64,000 nt of DNA, taken from Variovorax fucosicus (GTDB lineage: Bacteria; Pseudomonadota; Gammaproteobacteria; Burkholderiales; Burkholderiaceae_C). Both the position numbers and the translations under genes were made by a program. The stretch spans positions 806,001 to 870,000 of the forward strand of contig NZ_JASZYU010000003.1 in assembly GCF_030316825.1 (NCBI RefSeq), in the 5' to 3' direction. Each line of letters opens with the position of its first letter. The first letter of the stretch is position 1. Below are positions 48,645-56,990 of this stretch, piece after piece. Under the pieces are notes generated by a model. It was not told the origin of the DNA and ran no database searches. It saw only the letters and a list, made by a program, of their open reading frames with translations.

Positions 48645-49760
48645 TCAGACCAGCGATACGAGTTCGGGCGCCATCGCGCCGCGAGGGCGCAGGTGGTCTT
48701 CGATGAAGGCCGGCGTGATCTCCTCGATCGTGGCCGGGCTCCACTTCGGGTTGCGATCCTTGTCGACCAGCACCGCGCGGATGCCTTCGGCGAAGTCCTT
48801 GTGGGCGCAGAAGCCGAGCGAGGCCCAGTACTCCAGGCGAAACACTTCGGCCAGCGACATGCGGTGCACGCGCTGCCAGAGCTCGAAGCTCAAGGCTGCC
48901 GAGCTCGGGGCGCCCTTCACGAAGGTCTTGGCAGCCGTCTGCAGCCAGGCGTCGTCGCTTTGCAGCGTGCGCAGGCGGTTTGCGATGTCAAGCAGGTCGT
49001 CGCCGGCCATCAGCGCATTGATCGCATCGAAATGCTCACGCACCTTCGATGCCGGTGCCGGGGCGCCCTCGCCCGCCTGCGCGAGGATGCGCGACAGCGC
49101 CGCGCGGTCGGCCTTGGCCTCGCCCGTCCACGTCGCGGCGCCGATCGCGTCGAGCACCTGCGCCTTGCGCTCCTGCGGCACCAGAACGTCGGCCAGGCCG
49201 CAGAAGATCGCATCGGCCGCGTTGAAGTTGGCGGCGGTGAGCGCGAGGAACAGGCCGACGCGGCCTGGCATGCGGCGCAGGAACCAACTACCGCCCACGT
49301 CGGGGTACAGGCCGATGTTGATCTCGGGCATGGCGAGTCGGCTCTGCCCCGTCACCACGCGGTGCGAAGCGCCGGCCATCAAACCGATTCCACCGCCCAT
49401 CACGATGCCGTGGCCCCAGCAAAGGAACGGTTTCGGAAAGGTGTGGATCAGGTGGTCCAGCTCGTACTCTTCGCCGAAGAAGCGCTCGGCGTACTCGTTG
49501 CGTTCGGGGCCGCAATCGAGCAGCGTCCGGTAGAGCTGGCGCAGATCGCCGCCCGCGCAGAAAGCCTTGTCGCCGGCCGCGTGCAACAGCACGCCGACGA
49601 TGCCCGCATCGGCAGCCCATTCGCGCAGCTTCGGCGTGAGCAGCCGCACCATCGCCACCGACAGCGAGTTGAGAGAAGCCGGCACATTGAGCGTCGCGAC
49701 GCCGAAGCGCTGGCCGCCCGCCGTCTTGATCTCGGAAAACACAACCACGTCATCGCTCAT
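48645..49760 (-). CDS. 3-hydroxyisobutyryl-CoA hydrolase (enoyl-CoA hydratase family)
   Basis: A 371-residue crotonase-fold protein with the oxyanion loop in AGDKAFCAGGDLRQLY and GIVMGGGIGLMAG, and the hydrolase-specific C-terminal block VLVDKDRNPKW. That block and the length separate it from ordinary enoyl-CoA hydratases. It releases CoA from 3-hydroxyisobutyryl-CoA in valine degradation. Its start overlaps the acyl-CoA dehydrogenase stop by 4 bp. Confidence 0.92.
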   Translation of the reverse strand: MSDDVVVFSEIKTAGGQRFGVATLNVPASLNSLSVAMVRLLTPKLREWAADAGIVGVLLHAAGDKAFCAGGDLRQLYRTLLDCGPERNEYAERFFGEEYELDHLIHTFPKPFLCWGHGIVMGGGIGLMAGASHRVVTGQSRLAMPEINIGLYPDVGGSWFLRRMPGRVGLFLALTAANFNAADAIFCGLADVLVPQERKAQVLDAIGAATWTGEAKADRAALSRILAQAGEGAPAPASKVREHFDAINALMAGDDLLDIANRLRTLQSDDAWLQTAAKTFVKGAPSSAALSFELWQRVHRMSLAEVFRLEYWASLGFCAHKDFAEGIRAVLVDKDRNPKWSPATIEEITPAFIEDHLRPRGAMAPELVSLV

Positions 49761-50911
49761 CGAATGTCACTCTCGCCTTCTAGCAGCTTGCGCGCAACGA
49801 TCACACGCATGATTTCATTGGTGCCTTCGAGGATCTGGTGCACGCGCGTGTCGCGCACCAGCCGCTCCAGCGGGAATTCGCTCAGGTAGCCATAGCCGCC
49901 GTGCAGTTGCAGCGCGTCGTTACAGACGGTGAAGCCGGCGTCGGTGGCAAAACGCTTGGCCATCGCGCAATAGGTGCTCGCATCGGCATGGCCGGCGTCG
50001 AGCTTGCTCGCCGCCAGCCGCACCATCTGGCGCGCCGCCACGAGTTCGGTCGCCATGTCGGCCAGCTTGAACTGCAGCGCCTGGTTGCTCGCGAGCGGCT
50101 TGCCGAACTGCTGGCGCTCGTGCAGGTAACGACGCGCGGCATCGAGCGCGCCCTGCGCCGCGCCGACCGAGCAGGTCGCGATGTTGATTCGGCCGCCGTC
50201 GAGCCCCTTCATCGCGATGCGGAAGCCCTCGCCTTCGCTGCCGAGCAGGTGGTCGGCCGGAACGTGCACGTTGTCGAAGTTGACGGTGCGCGTGGGCTGG
50301 CTGTTCCAGCCCATCTTGTGTTCCTTCTTGCCATAGCTCACGCCCGGCGCATCGGCCGGCACCGCGAGTGCCGAGATGCCGCCCGCGCCGCCACCGCCGG
50401 TGCGCGCCATGAGCACCAGCACATCGGTCGCACCCGCGCCCGAGATGAAGGCCTTGCCGCCGTTGATGACGTACTCGCCACCCTGCAGTTCAGCCCGCGT
50501 CTTGAGCGAGCCCGCGTCGGAGCCTGCGCCCGGTTCGGTGAGGCAATAGGAGGCGAGCTTGCGCCCGCTCGTCAGCTCTGCGCCCCACTTCGCTCGCACG
50601 GCTTCGCTGCCCCAGGTGCCAAGCATCCAGGTCGCCATGTTGTGGATCGTGATGAAGGCGGTGGTCGACGGGTCGACCGCCGCCAGCTCCTCGAACACCA
50701 GCGTGGCATCGAGGCGCGGCAGCGCGAGGCCGTCGATGCTTTCGGGCGCGTAGAGGCCGCAGAACCCCAGTTCGCCGGCCTTGGCGATCGCCTCTCTCGG
50801 AAAGATCGCCTCGGCATCCCAGCGCGCTGCATGCGGCGCGAACTCGGCTAAAGCGAAGTCCCGGGCGGTTTGTGCAAAGGCGCGCTGCTCTTCAGAAAGT
50901 TCGAAGTCCAT
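49757..50911 (-). CDS. Acyl-CoA dehydrogenase, probably isobutyryl-CoA specific
   Basis: A 384-residue FAD enzyme. CLTEPGAGSDAGSLKTRA and KAFISGAGATDVLVLMART are flavin-contact motifs; QLHGGYGYLSEFPLERLVRD and HQILEGTNEIMRVIVAR complete the signature. Context between mmsA and the hydrolase points to isobutyryl-CoA to methacrylyl-CoA in valine breakdown. The start at 50911 fits the family and follows mmsA by 10 bp. Confidence 0.92.
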   Translation of the reverse strand: MDFELSEEQRAFAQTARDFALAEFAPHAARWDAEAIFPREAIAKAGELGFCGLYAPESIDGLALPRLDATLVFEELAAVDPSTTAFITIHNMATWMLGTWGSEAVRAKWGAELTSGRKLASYCLTEPGAGSDAGSLKTRAELQGGEYVINGGKAFISGAGATDVLVLMARTGGGGAGGISALAVPADAPGVSYGKKEHKMGWNSQPTRTVNFDNVHVPADHLLGSEGEGFRIAMKGLDGGRINIATCSVGAAQGALDAARRYLHERQQFGKPLASNQALQFKLADMATELVAARQMVRLAASKLDAGHADASTYCAMAKRFATDAGFTVCNDALQLHGGYGYLSEFPLERLVRDTRVHQILEGTNEIMRVIVARKLLEGESDIR

Positions 50912-50921
50912 TCAGCCGAGG

Positions 50922-52445
50922 TTACTTGAGGCTGATGGTGGTGTTGACGCCGTGCGACACCGTGCTGTCGTCGAACCAGCGCGCCGTGATGGTCTTGGTC
51001 TGCGTGTAGAACATGATCACCTGCTTGCCGTAGGGCCCAAGGTCGCCGAGCTTGGAAGCGCGCGAACCGGTGAACGAGAACATCGGTACCGGCACCGGGA
51101 TCGGCACGTTGATGCCGACCTGACCGACGTCGATGTCTTCCTGGAAGCGGCGTGCCGCCGCACCCGACTGCGTGAAGATCGCGGTGCCGTTGCCGTTCGG
51201 GTTGGCGTTGATCATCTCGATCGCCTCGTCGATGGTTTCGGCATTCGACAGGCACAGCACCGGGCCGAAGATTTCCTGGTCGTAGATCGTCATGCCGGGC
51301 TTCACGTCGGCGAACACGGTCGGGCCGATGAAGTTGCCCTTCTCGTAGCCGGGCACGGTCGGCTTGCGGCCGTCGAGCGCGAGCGTCGCGCCATCGGCCA
51401 CGCCGCGTTCGATCAGGCTGTTGACGCGGTCGTAGGCGGCGCACGACACCAGCGGCCCCACGTCCACACCCTTCTCGGTGCCGGCGCCGATCTTCAGCGT
51501 CTGCGCCTTGGCGACCAGTTCGGGCACCCACTTTTGCGCGTCGCCCACCAACACCGCAACCGACACCGCCATGCAGCGCTGGCCCGCGGCACCGAAGCTT
51601 GCGCCGGCCAATGCGTTGAGGGTCTGCTCCTTGTTGGCATCGGGCATGACGATGGCGTGGTTCTTCGCGCCCATCATGCATTGCACGCGCTTGCCGGTCG
51701 GGATGGCGCGGTTGTAGACGTGCGTGCCGACCTTGGTCGAGCCCACGAAGCTGATCGCCTTGATGTCCTTGTGGTCGCAGATCGCATTGACCACGGCTTC
51801 GCCGCCGTGGACGACGTTGAGCACGCCGGGCGGGATGCCGGCTTCGAGCGCGAGCTCGCACAGGCGCATGGTGACCATCGGATCCTGCTCGGACGGCTTC
51901 AGCACGAAGGTGTTGCCGGTGACGATCGCCATCGGGAACATCCACAGCGGAATCATCGCGGGGAAGTTGAATGGCGTGATGCCGGCGCACACGCCGAGCG
52001 GCTGCAGCAGCGTGTAGGTGTCGACTCCGTTGGCCACGTTGTTGGCCAGCTCGCCCAGCTGCAGGTTGCCAATGGCCGATGCATGCTCCACCACTTCGAG
52101 CCCGCGGAACACGTCGCCTTCGGCATCGGGCAGGGTCTTGCCCTGCTCGGCCGTGAGGATCGCGGCCAGCTCGGCCATGTTCTCGCGGATCAGTTGCTGG
52201 TACTTCAGGAAGATGCGCGCACGCGCGCCGATCGGCGTCTTGCGCCAGGTCTTGAAGGCTTCCTTGCCCGAGGCCACGGCCGCATCGACTTCGGCCGGCG
52301 TCGCGAACGGCACCCTGGCCAGCACCTGCTGCGTGGCCGGGTTGACGACATCGCGCCATTCGGTGGTCTTGGATTCGACGAACTTGCCGTCGATCAGCAG
52401 CTTGACGGTGGCGACGGTTGTCGCGGGGGTGGTGGTGGCGTCCAT
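50922..52445 (-). CDS. mmsA: CoA-acylating methylmalonate-semialdehyde dehydrogenase
   Basis: A 507-residue aldehyde dehydrogenase. KLLIDGKFVESKTTEWRDVV begins the family core, VVHGGEAVVNAI and FVGSTKVGTHVY form the NAD site, and GQRCMAVSVAVLVG holds the catalytic Cys. It converts methylmalonate semialdehyde to propionyl-CoA. First gene of the valine operon; a LysR gene is divergent with a 132-bp gap. Confidence 0.95.
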   Translation of the reverse strand: MDATTTPATTVATVKLLIDGKFVESKTTEWRDVVNPATQQVLARVPFATPAEVDAAVASGKEAFKTWRKTPIGARARIFLKYQQLIRENMAELAAILTAEQGKTLPDAEGDVFRGLEVVEHASAIGNLQLGELANNVANGVDTYTLLQPLGVCAGITPFNFPAMIPLWMFPMAIVTGNTFVLKPSEQDPMVTMRLCELALEAGIPPGVLNVVHGGEAVVNAICDHKDIKAISFVGSTKVGTHVYNRAIPTGKRVQCMMGAKNHAIVMPDANKEQTLNALAGASFGAAGQRCMAVSVAVLVGDAQKWVPELVAKAQTLKIGAGTEKGVDVGPLVSCAAYDRVNSLIERGVADGATLALDGRKPTVPGYEKGNFIGPTVFADVKPGMTIYDQEIFGPVLCLSNAETIDEAIEMINANPNGNGTAIFTQSGAAARRFQEDIDVGQVGINVPIPVPVPMFSFTGSRASKLGDLGPYGKQVIMFYTQTKTITARWFDDSTVSHGVNTTISLK

Positions 52446-52577
52446 GAATTTGTCTCCTGGGGGGTGGGTCGCGTATGTCGCGTATGTCGAAATGGCAATG
52501 CAGCCGGGCATCCTAGCTTTGCAGATTTGCATTAGCAATAGACAAATACGCACCGTCAATCTGCATAATTGCAAACC

Positions 52578-53474
52578 ATGGATTGGGACAACCTGCGCTT
52601 CTTTCTCGAGCTCGCGCGCTCCGGCACGCTGCAGAGCGCCGCGCGCCGGCTGGAGGTCGACCACACCACGGTCGCGCGGCGCATCCAGGCGCTCGAAAAG
52701 CAGGTCGGCACGCCGCTGTTCTCGCGCGAAGCCGACGGGCACCGGCTGACCGAGGCGGGCCGCCGCCTGCAGCCGCAGGTCGAAGCGATGGAAGCGGCGT
52801 CTCTCACCGTCGAAAGCACCACGCCTGCGTCGGAGCAAGGCCTGTCGGGCCTGGTGCGCATCGGCGCGACCGAGGGCTTCGGCACCATCGTGCTGGCACC
52901 GCGGCTCGCGCTGTTCGCGGGACAGCACCCCAAGCTCGTGATCGACCTGCTCGCGATGCCGCGGCTGGTGCACCTGTCGCGCCGCGAGGCCGACATCGTG
53001 ATCTCGCTGGAGCGCCCGGCGCGCGGCCCGGTGGTGGTGACCAAGCTCACCGACTACACGCTGCGCCTCTATGCGTCGAAGCAATACCTGGCGCAGCACA
53101 GCGCCATCAGGACGCGCGAAGACCTGCGCGGCCACACCTTCATCAGCTACGTGGACGACCTGCTGTTCAGCAAGGAGCTGCAGTACCTCGACGAGCTGTA
53201 CCGCCCCGACGCCTTTGCGCTGCGCAGCACCAGCGTGCTGGCGCAGTACCAGGCAACAGCAGCAGGGGCCGGCATCGCGGTGCTGCCGGCCTTCATTGCC
53301 GACCGCGACAAGTCATTGAAGCCACTGCTGCCGACGCAAGCCAATTTCACGCGCACCTTCTGGATGTCGATGCCGGCCGAGACCAAGCACCTGGCGCGCA
53401 TGCGGGCGGTGTGGGAGTTCTTGCGGGAAACGGCGGCAGCGCAACGCGATGTGCTGATCCGGGACCAGGCCTAG
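52578..53474 (+). CDS. LysR-family regulator of the valine operon (inferred)
   Basis: A 298-residue LysR protein: DNLRFFLELARSGTL and AARRLEVDHTTVARRIQALE form the helix-turn-helix region. It is divergent from mmsA, and the gap carries TTTGCA-rich and TGCATAATTGCA near-palindromes that could be operators. The ATG at 52578 is preferred over an in-frame TTG three codons upstream. Confidence 0.87.
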   Translation: MDWDNLRFFLELARSGTLQSAARRLEVDHTTVARRIQALEKQVGTPLFSREADGHRLTEAGRRLQPQVEAMEAASLTVESTTPASEQGLSGLVRIGATEGFGTIVLAPRLALFAGQHPKLVIDLLAMPRLVHLSRREADIVISLERPARGPVVVTKLTDYTLRLYASKQYLAQHSAIRTREDLRGHTFISYVDDLLFSKELQYLDELYRPDAFALRSTSVLAQYQATAAGAGIAVLPAFIADRDKSLKPLLPTQANFTRTFWMSMPAETKHLARMRAVWEFLRETAAAQRDVLIRDQA

Positions 53475-53489
53475 GGGCGGCCTGCCCGC

Positions 53490-54863
53490 TCAGGGCCAGA
53501 CCGGCGCACTGCTGCCGGGCGGCATCGACGGCCGCGGCCAGCCAGCAGGCGTGCGCGCGAGCAGCGCACTGTGGCGCACGGCCAGCAGGCGCCCGAAGCC
53601 CGAGTCGGACGGCTCCAGCCAGGGCTCCACCGGCGGGCGGGCCTGCGTCAGCCCATCGGCCACACGCCCGAGCCCGCGCAGCCATTGGCCGGTTTGTGCC
53701 AGCGACACCTGCACATGCCAGCTGCCGCCCTCGCGCTGCTGGCGGCAGAGCGCCGCTGCCGCGCCGAAGGCCATCAGGTAGCCGGTCGCTTCATCGAGGA
53801 TCTGCATCGGCATCGGGCGCGGCTTGGCCGCATCGCCGGCTGCCTCGCCTTCGGCATGGTTGAAACCCATCGCGGTCTGCACCAGTGAATCGAAGCCGCG
53901 GCGCGTGGCCCAGGGGCCCTGCGTGCCGTAGGCGGTGAGCGAGACGTACACGATGCCCGGCCGCGCCTGTGCCAACGCTGCGGGCCCGAAGCCCAGCTCG
54001 GAAAGGCCGCCCGGCCGGTAGCCCTGGGTGAACACGTGCGCATCGCCGACCAGGTGCCGGAGCGTCGCGCGCCCGGCGTCGGTCTTCAGGTCGACGTGCG
54101 CCGACAGCTTGCCGCGGCTGGTATCGGCAATCGCCTCGATGTTCGGCAACACCGGTGAATTGACCAGCATCACATCGGCGCCATGGGCGGCGAGCGCCTT
54201 GCCGCCCACCGGGCCGGCCAGGATGCGCGTGAGATCGAGCACGCGCACGCCGGTCAGCGGGCGCGCGTCCTCGCGCAACGGCGGCAGCGCCAGCGGCGGT
54301 GCATCGCCGATGCGGTCGATGGTGAACAAGGGCTGCGCGGCTATGGCCTGGCCCTGCGGCGTGGCGTCCCATTGGTCGAACCGGCGCAATGCGGTGGTCA
54401 CCAGTTGGCGTTGCGCCGCGGCTTCCTCGAAGTCGAGCGCACGCCAGTTCAGCAACGCGGCTTCGGCATCGCTGCGCTTCGCAGTGGCGGCGTCGAGCCC
54501 CAACAGCCGCAACGCACCCTCGCGGTGGTGCGCAAAGTTGGCATGGATGCGCACATGGCCGTCGGCGCAGCGGTACAGGCCCGAGAACGCATCCCACGGA
54601 TCAGGCACGCGGCCATCGAGGCTGAACCAGCCGGTGCATTCGACGGCGGCGTGCAGCATGTCGACCGCCACCTGCTGGCGCGGCATGCCGCGCACATGGC
54701 CCAGTTCGCAGGCCGCCAGCGCCGCGGCGGCGATGGTGCTTTGGGCGGCAGTGCCGACCGCGAAGGACGAAGGAAAAACAGGATCGGCGCCGGCGAGTTG
54801 TGCGAAGGCAAGTGCCTCGGAGGGCATGCCACCCCGTTGCCACAACCCGGCCAGCGCTTCCAT
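53490..54863 (-). CDS. Class III CoA-transferase (CaiB/BaiF family)
   Basis: A 457-residue protein. VLDLTRILAGPVGGKALAAHGADVMLV and DLKTDAGRATLRHLVGDAHVFTQGYRPG match the CaiB/BaiF fold, and the N-terminal part adds GMPRQQVAVDMLHAAVEC. Members move CoA between acyl groups; acceptor and donor are unknown. Its start overlaps the scoB stop by one base (TGATG), so it is in the scoA-scoB operon, an uncommon third partner. Confidence 0.85.
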   Translation of the reverse strand: MEALAGLWQRGGMPSEALAFAQLAGADPVFPSSFAVGTAAQSTIAAAALAACELGHVRGMPRQQVAVDMLHAAVECTGWFSLDGRVPDPWDAFSGLYRCADGHVRIHANFAHHREGALRLLGLDAATAKRSDAEAALLNWRALDFEEAAAQRQLVTTALRRFDQWDATPQGQAIAAQPLFTIDRIGDAPPLALPPLREDARPLTGVRVLDLTRILAGPVGGKALAAHGADVMLVNSPVLPNIEAIADTSRGKLSAHVDLKTDAGRATLRHLVGDAHVFTQGYRPGGLSELGFGPAALAQARPGIVYVSLTAYGTQGPWATRRGFDSLVQTAMGFNHAEGEAAGDAAKPRPMPMQILDEATGYLMAFGAAAALCRQQREGGSWHVQVSLAQTGQWLRGLGRVADGLTQARPPVEPWLEPSDSGFGRLLAVRHSALLARTPAGWPRPSMPPGSSAPVWP

Positions 54864-55501
54864 CACTGGATCAGCTTTGCACCTGTCTTGGCCTGCAGCG
54901 CATCGAAGCTCACGCCCGGGGCGAGCTCGATCACCTTGAGCCCTTGCGGCGTCACGTCCATCACGGCCAGGTCGGTGATGATGCGGTCGACCACGCCCAC
55001 GCCCGTCAGCGGCAGGGTACAGGCCTCGAGGATCTTCATGTCTTCGGTGCCGTCCTTCTTCTTGGCGACGTGTTCCATCAGGATGATCACGCGCTTGACG
55101 CCCGCCACGAGGTCCATCGCGCCGCCCATGCCCTTGACCATCTTGCCGGGGATCATCCAGTTGGCCAGGTCGCCCTTGCTGCTGACCTGCATCGCACCGA
55201 GGATGCTGAGGTTGATCTTGCCGCCGCGGATCATGGCGAAGCTGTCGTGGCTGCCGAAGATCGCGCTGCCGGGCAACGTGGTCACGGTTTGCTTGCCGGC
55301 GTTGATCAGGTCGGCGTCGACCATGTCTTCGGTCGGAAACGGGCCGATGCCGAGCATGCCGTTCTCGCTCTGCAGCCACACTTCCTTGTCGCCGGTGTGG
55401 TTGGCCACCAGCGTCGGGATGCCGATGCCGAGGTTCACGTAGAAGCCGTCTTCGAGCTCTTGCGCCGCGCGGGCGGCCATTTGGTCTTGCGTCCAGGGCA
55501 T
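54863..55501 (-). CDS. scoB: 3-oxoacid CoA-transferase, beta subunit
   Basis: A 212-residue subunit. ENGMLGIGPFPTEDMVDADLI holds the catalytic Glu (first residue), which forms the CoA thioester, and GGAMDLVAGVKRVIILMEH is a second family block. With the alpha subunit it activates acetoacetate using succinyl-CoA. It lies one base after scoA and overlaps the CaiB/BaiF gene. Length is normal. Confidence 0.93.
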   Translation of the reverse strand: MPWTQDQMAARAAQELEDGFYVNLGIGIPTLVANHTGDKEVWLQSENGMLGIGPFPTEDMVDADLINAGKQTVTTLPGSAIFGSHDSFAMIRGGKINLSILGAMQVSSKGDLANWMIPGKMVKGMGGAMDLVAGVKRVIILMEHVAKKKDGTEDMKILEACTLPLTGVGVVDRIITDLAVMDVTPQGLKVIELAPGVSFDALQAKTGAKLIQ

Positions 55502-55502
55502 C

Positions 55503-56318
55503 TCAGACTCCTTCTTTCTTGCCCGCGGGCACTTTGGGAACAGGCACTTCGTCGATGACCGCAGCCTGCGCGATTACGGCCTGCGCCTCGACCTTCGCTG
55601 CGGCGGCATCCACCGGCGCAGCCGCGCTCACGGTGCGCTTCTCGATGCGCTTTTCGGGGGTGGCGTTCAGCACGATGCGGTGCACGTAGATGCCGGGCAG
55701 GTGGATGTCATCGGGCGCCAGCTCGCCGACTTCGACGATCTTCTCGACCTCGACGATGCAAACCTTGCCGGCCATTGCAGCGGCCGGGTTGAAGTTGCGC
55801 GCCGTCAGGCGAAAGCGCAGGTTGCCGGACTTGTCGGCCACATCGGCCTTGACCAGCGCCACGTCGGGCACCAGCGAGCGTTCCATCACGTAGGTTTCGC
55901 CATCGAACTCGCGCAGCTCCTTGCCTTCGGCCACTTGCGTGCCGACACCGGTCTTCGTGAAGAAGGCCGGAATGCCGGCGCCACCGGCGCGCAGCTTTTC
56001 TGCCAGCGTGCCCTGCGGCGTGAACTCGAGCTCGAGTTCGCCTGCGAGGTACTGGCGCTCGAACTCCTTGTTCTCGCCGACATAGCTCGCGACCATCTTC
56101 TTGATCTGGCGCGTTTCGAGCAGCTTGCCGAGGCCGAAGCCGTCGACGCCCGCGTTGTTCGAAATGCAGGTGAGGTTCTTGACGCCCGAATCGTGCAGCG
56201 CATCGATCAGCGCCTCGGGAATGCCGCACAGGCCGAAGCCGCCGACCGCAAGCGTCTGGCCGTCGGCCACGACACCCTTCAGTGCCGCGTCGGCGGAGGG
56301 ATAAATCTTGTTCACCAT
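55503..56318 (-). CDS. scoA: 3-oxoacid CoA-transferase, alpha subunit with C-terminal extension
   Basis: A 271-residue subunit. VGGFGLCGIPEALIDALHDSG and GVDGFGLGKLLETRQIKKMV are family blocks, and the core ends near RIVLNATPEKRIEKRTV. Residues about 232-271 are an Ala/Val/Pro-rich tail absent from typical 230-240-residue subunits. It is first in the operon and divergent from a PAS-LuxR regulator, with a long dyad in the gap. Confidence 0.93.
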   Translation of the reverse strand: MVNKIYPSADAALKGVVADGQTLAVGGFGLCGIPEALIDALHDSGVKNLTCISNNAGVDGFGLGKLLETRQIKKMVASYVGENKEFERQYLAGELELEFTPQGTLAEKLRAGGAGIPAFFTKTGVGTQVAEGKELREFDGETYVMERSLVPDVALVKADVADKSGNLRFRLTARNFNPAAAMAGKVCIVEVEKIVEVGELAPDDIHLPGIYVHRIVLNATPEKRIEKRTVSAAAPVDAAAAKVEAQAVIAQAAVIDEVPVPKVPAGKKEGV

Positions 56319-56366
56319 GGCTTGTGATCCTCGCTCGGTGATGGTTGATGGAAAGAGACAGAGACG

Positions 56367-56392
56367 ATACTACGTAGTCATATACGTAGTAT
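56367..56392. promoter_or_regulatory. Perfect 26-bp dyad between scoA and the PAS-LuxR gene
   Basis: ATACTACGTA (56367-56376), six bases, TACGTAGTAT (56383-56392): arms are perfectly complementary. It lies 6 bases before the LuxR start codon and about 50 before scoA. A LuxR-type dimer is the natural candidate to bind it, giving control of both genes. Confidence 0.75.
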
Positions 56393-56398
56393 TTCGTA

Positions 56399-56971
56399 AT
56401 GGACACACCCGACATCGATTACCGCCTGGCCTTCGAGCATGCACCCGTCGGCATGGTGCTGTCGCGCAACCGCACGATGGTCGACTGCAATGCAAGGCTG
56501 TGCGAGATGTTCGGTGCGGCGCGCGATGCATTGGTCGGCCAGTCGTTTCGCGTGCTGTACCCGAGCGTCGCCGAATTCGAACGCATCGGCAAGCGGATGG
56601 AGCCGATTCTGAACGCGAGCGGACGTTATGCGGACAACCGCATGATGAGGCGGCTCGGCGGCCTGCACGGTGCCTTCGCGGGCGAAACCTTCTGGTGCCA
56701 CGTGACGGGCCACGCGCTGAACCGCGCCGCGCCGCACGAGGCCGGCATCTGGACATTCGAAGACCTGGGTTCGCGCCGCTCGGTCAAGGCCGAGCTCACG
56801 CCGCGCGAGCGCGAAGTTGCCGCGCAGGTGATGCAGGGCCTCACCTCCAAGCAGATCGGCCGCGCGCTCGCGATCAGCCACCGCACCGTCGAACTGCACC
56901 GCGCCAAGCTCATGCGCAAGTACAGTGCGAACACCACGGCCGAACTCGTGCAGAAGCTGCTGACCGGTTGA
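56399..56971 (+). CDS. PAS-LuxR transcriptional regulator
   Basis: A 190-residue protein. The N-terminal PAS-like sensor (about 8-120: YRLAFEHAPVGMVLSRNRTMVDCN) is joined to a LuxR helix-turn-helix (LTPREREVAAQVMQGLTSKQIG and ISHRTVELHRAKLMRKY). Similar small proteins respond to cytosolic ligands or redox. It is divergent from scoAB and follows the dyad closely; it may repress itself. The signal is unknown. Confidence 0.87.
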   Translation: MDTPDIDYRLAFEHAPVGMVLSRNRTMVDCNARLCEMFGAARDALVGQSFRVLYPSVAEFERIGKRMEPILNASGRYADNRMMRRLGGLHGAFAGETFWCHVTGHALNRAAPHEAGIWTFEDLGSRRSVKAELTPREREVAAQVMQGLTSKQIGRALAISHRTVELHRAKLMRKYSANTTAELVQKLLTG

Positions 56972-56990
56972 CCGCACCAAGGAGACATCG

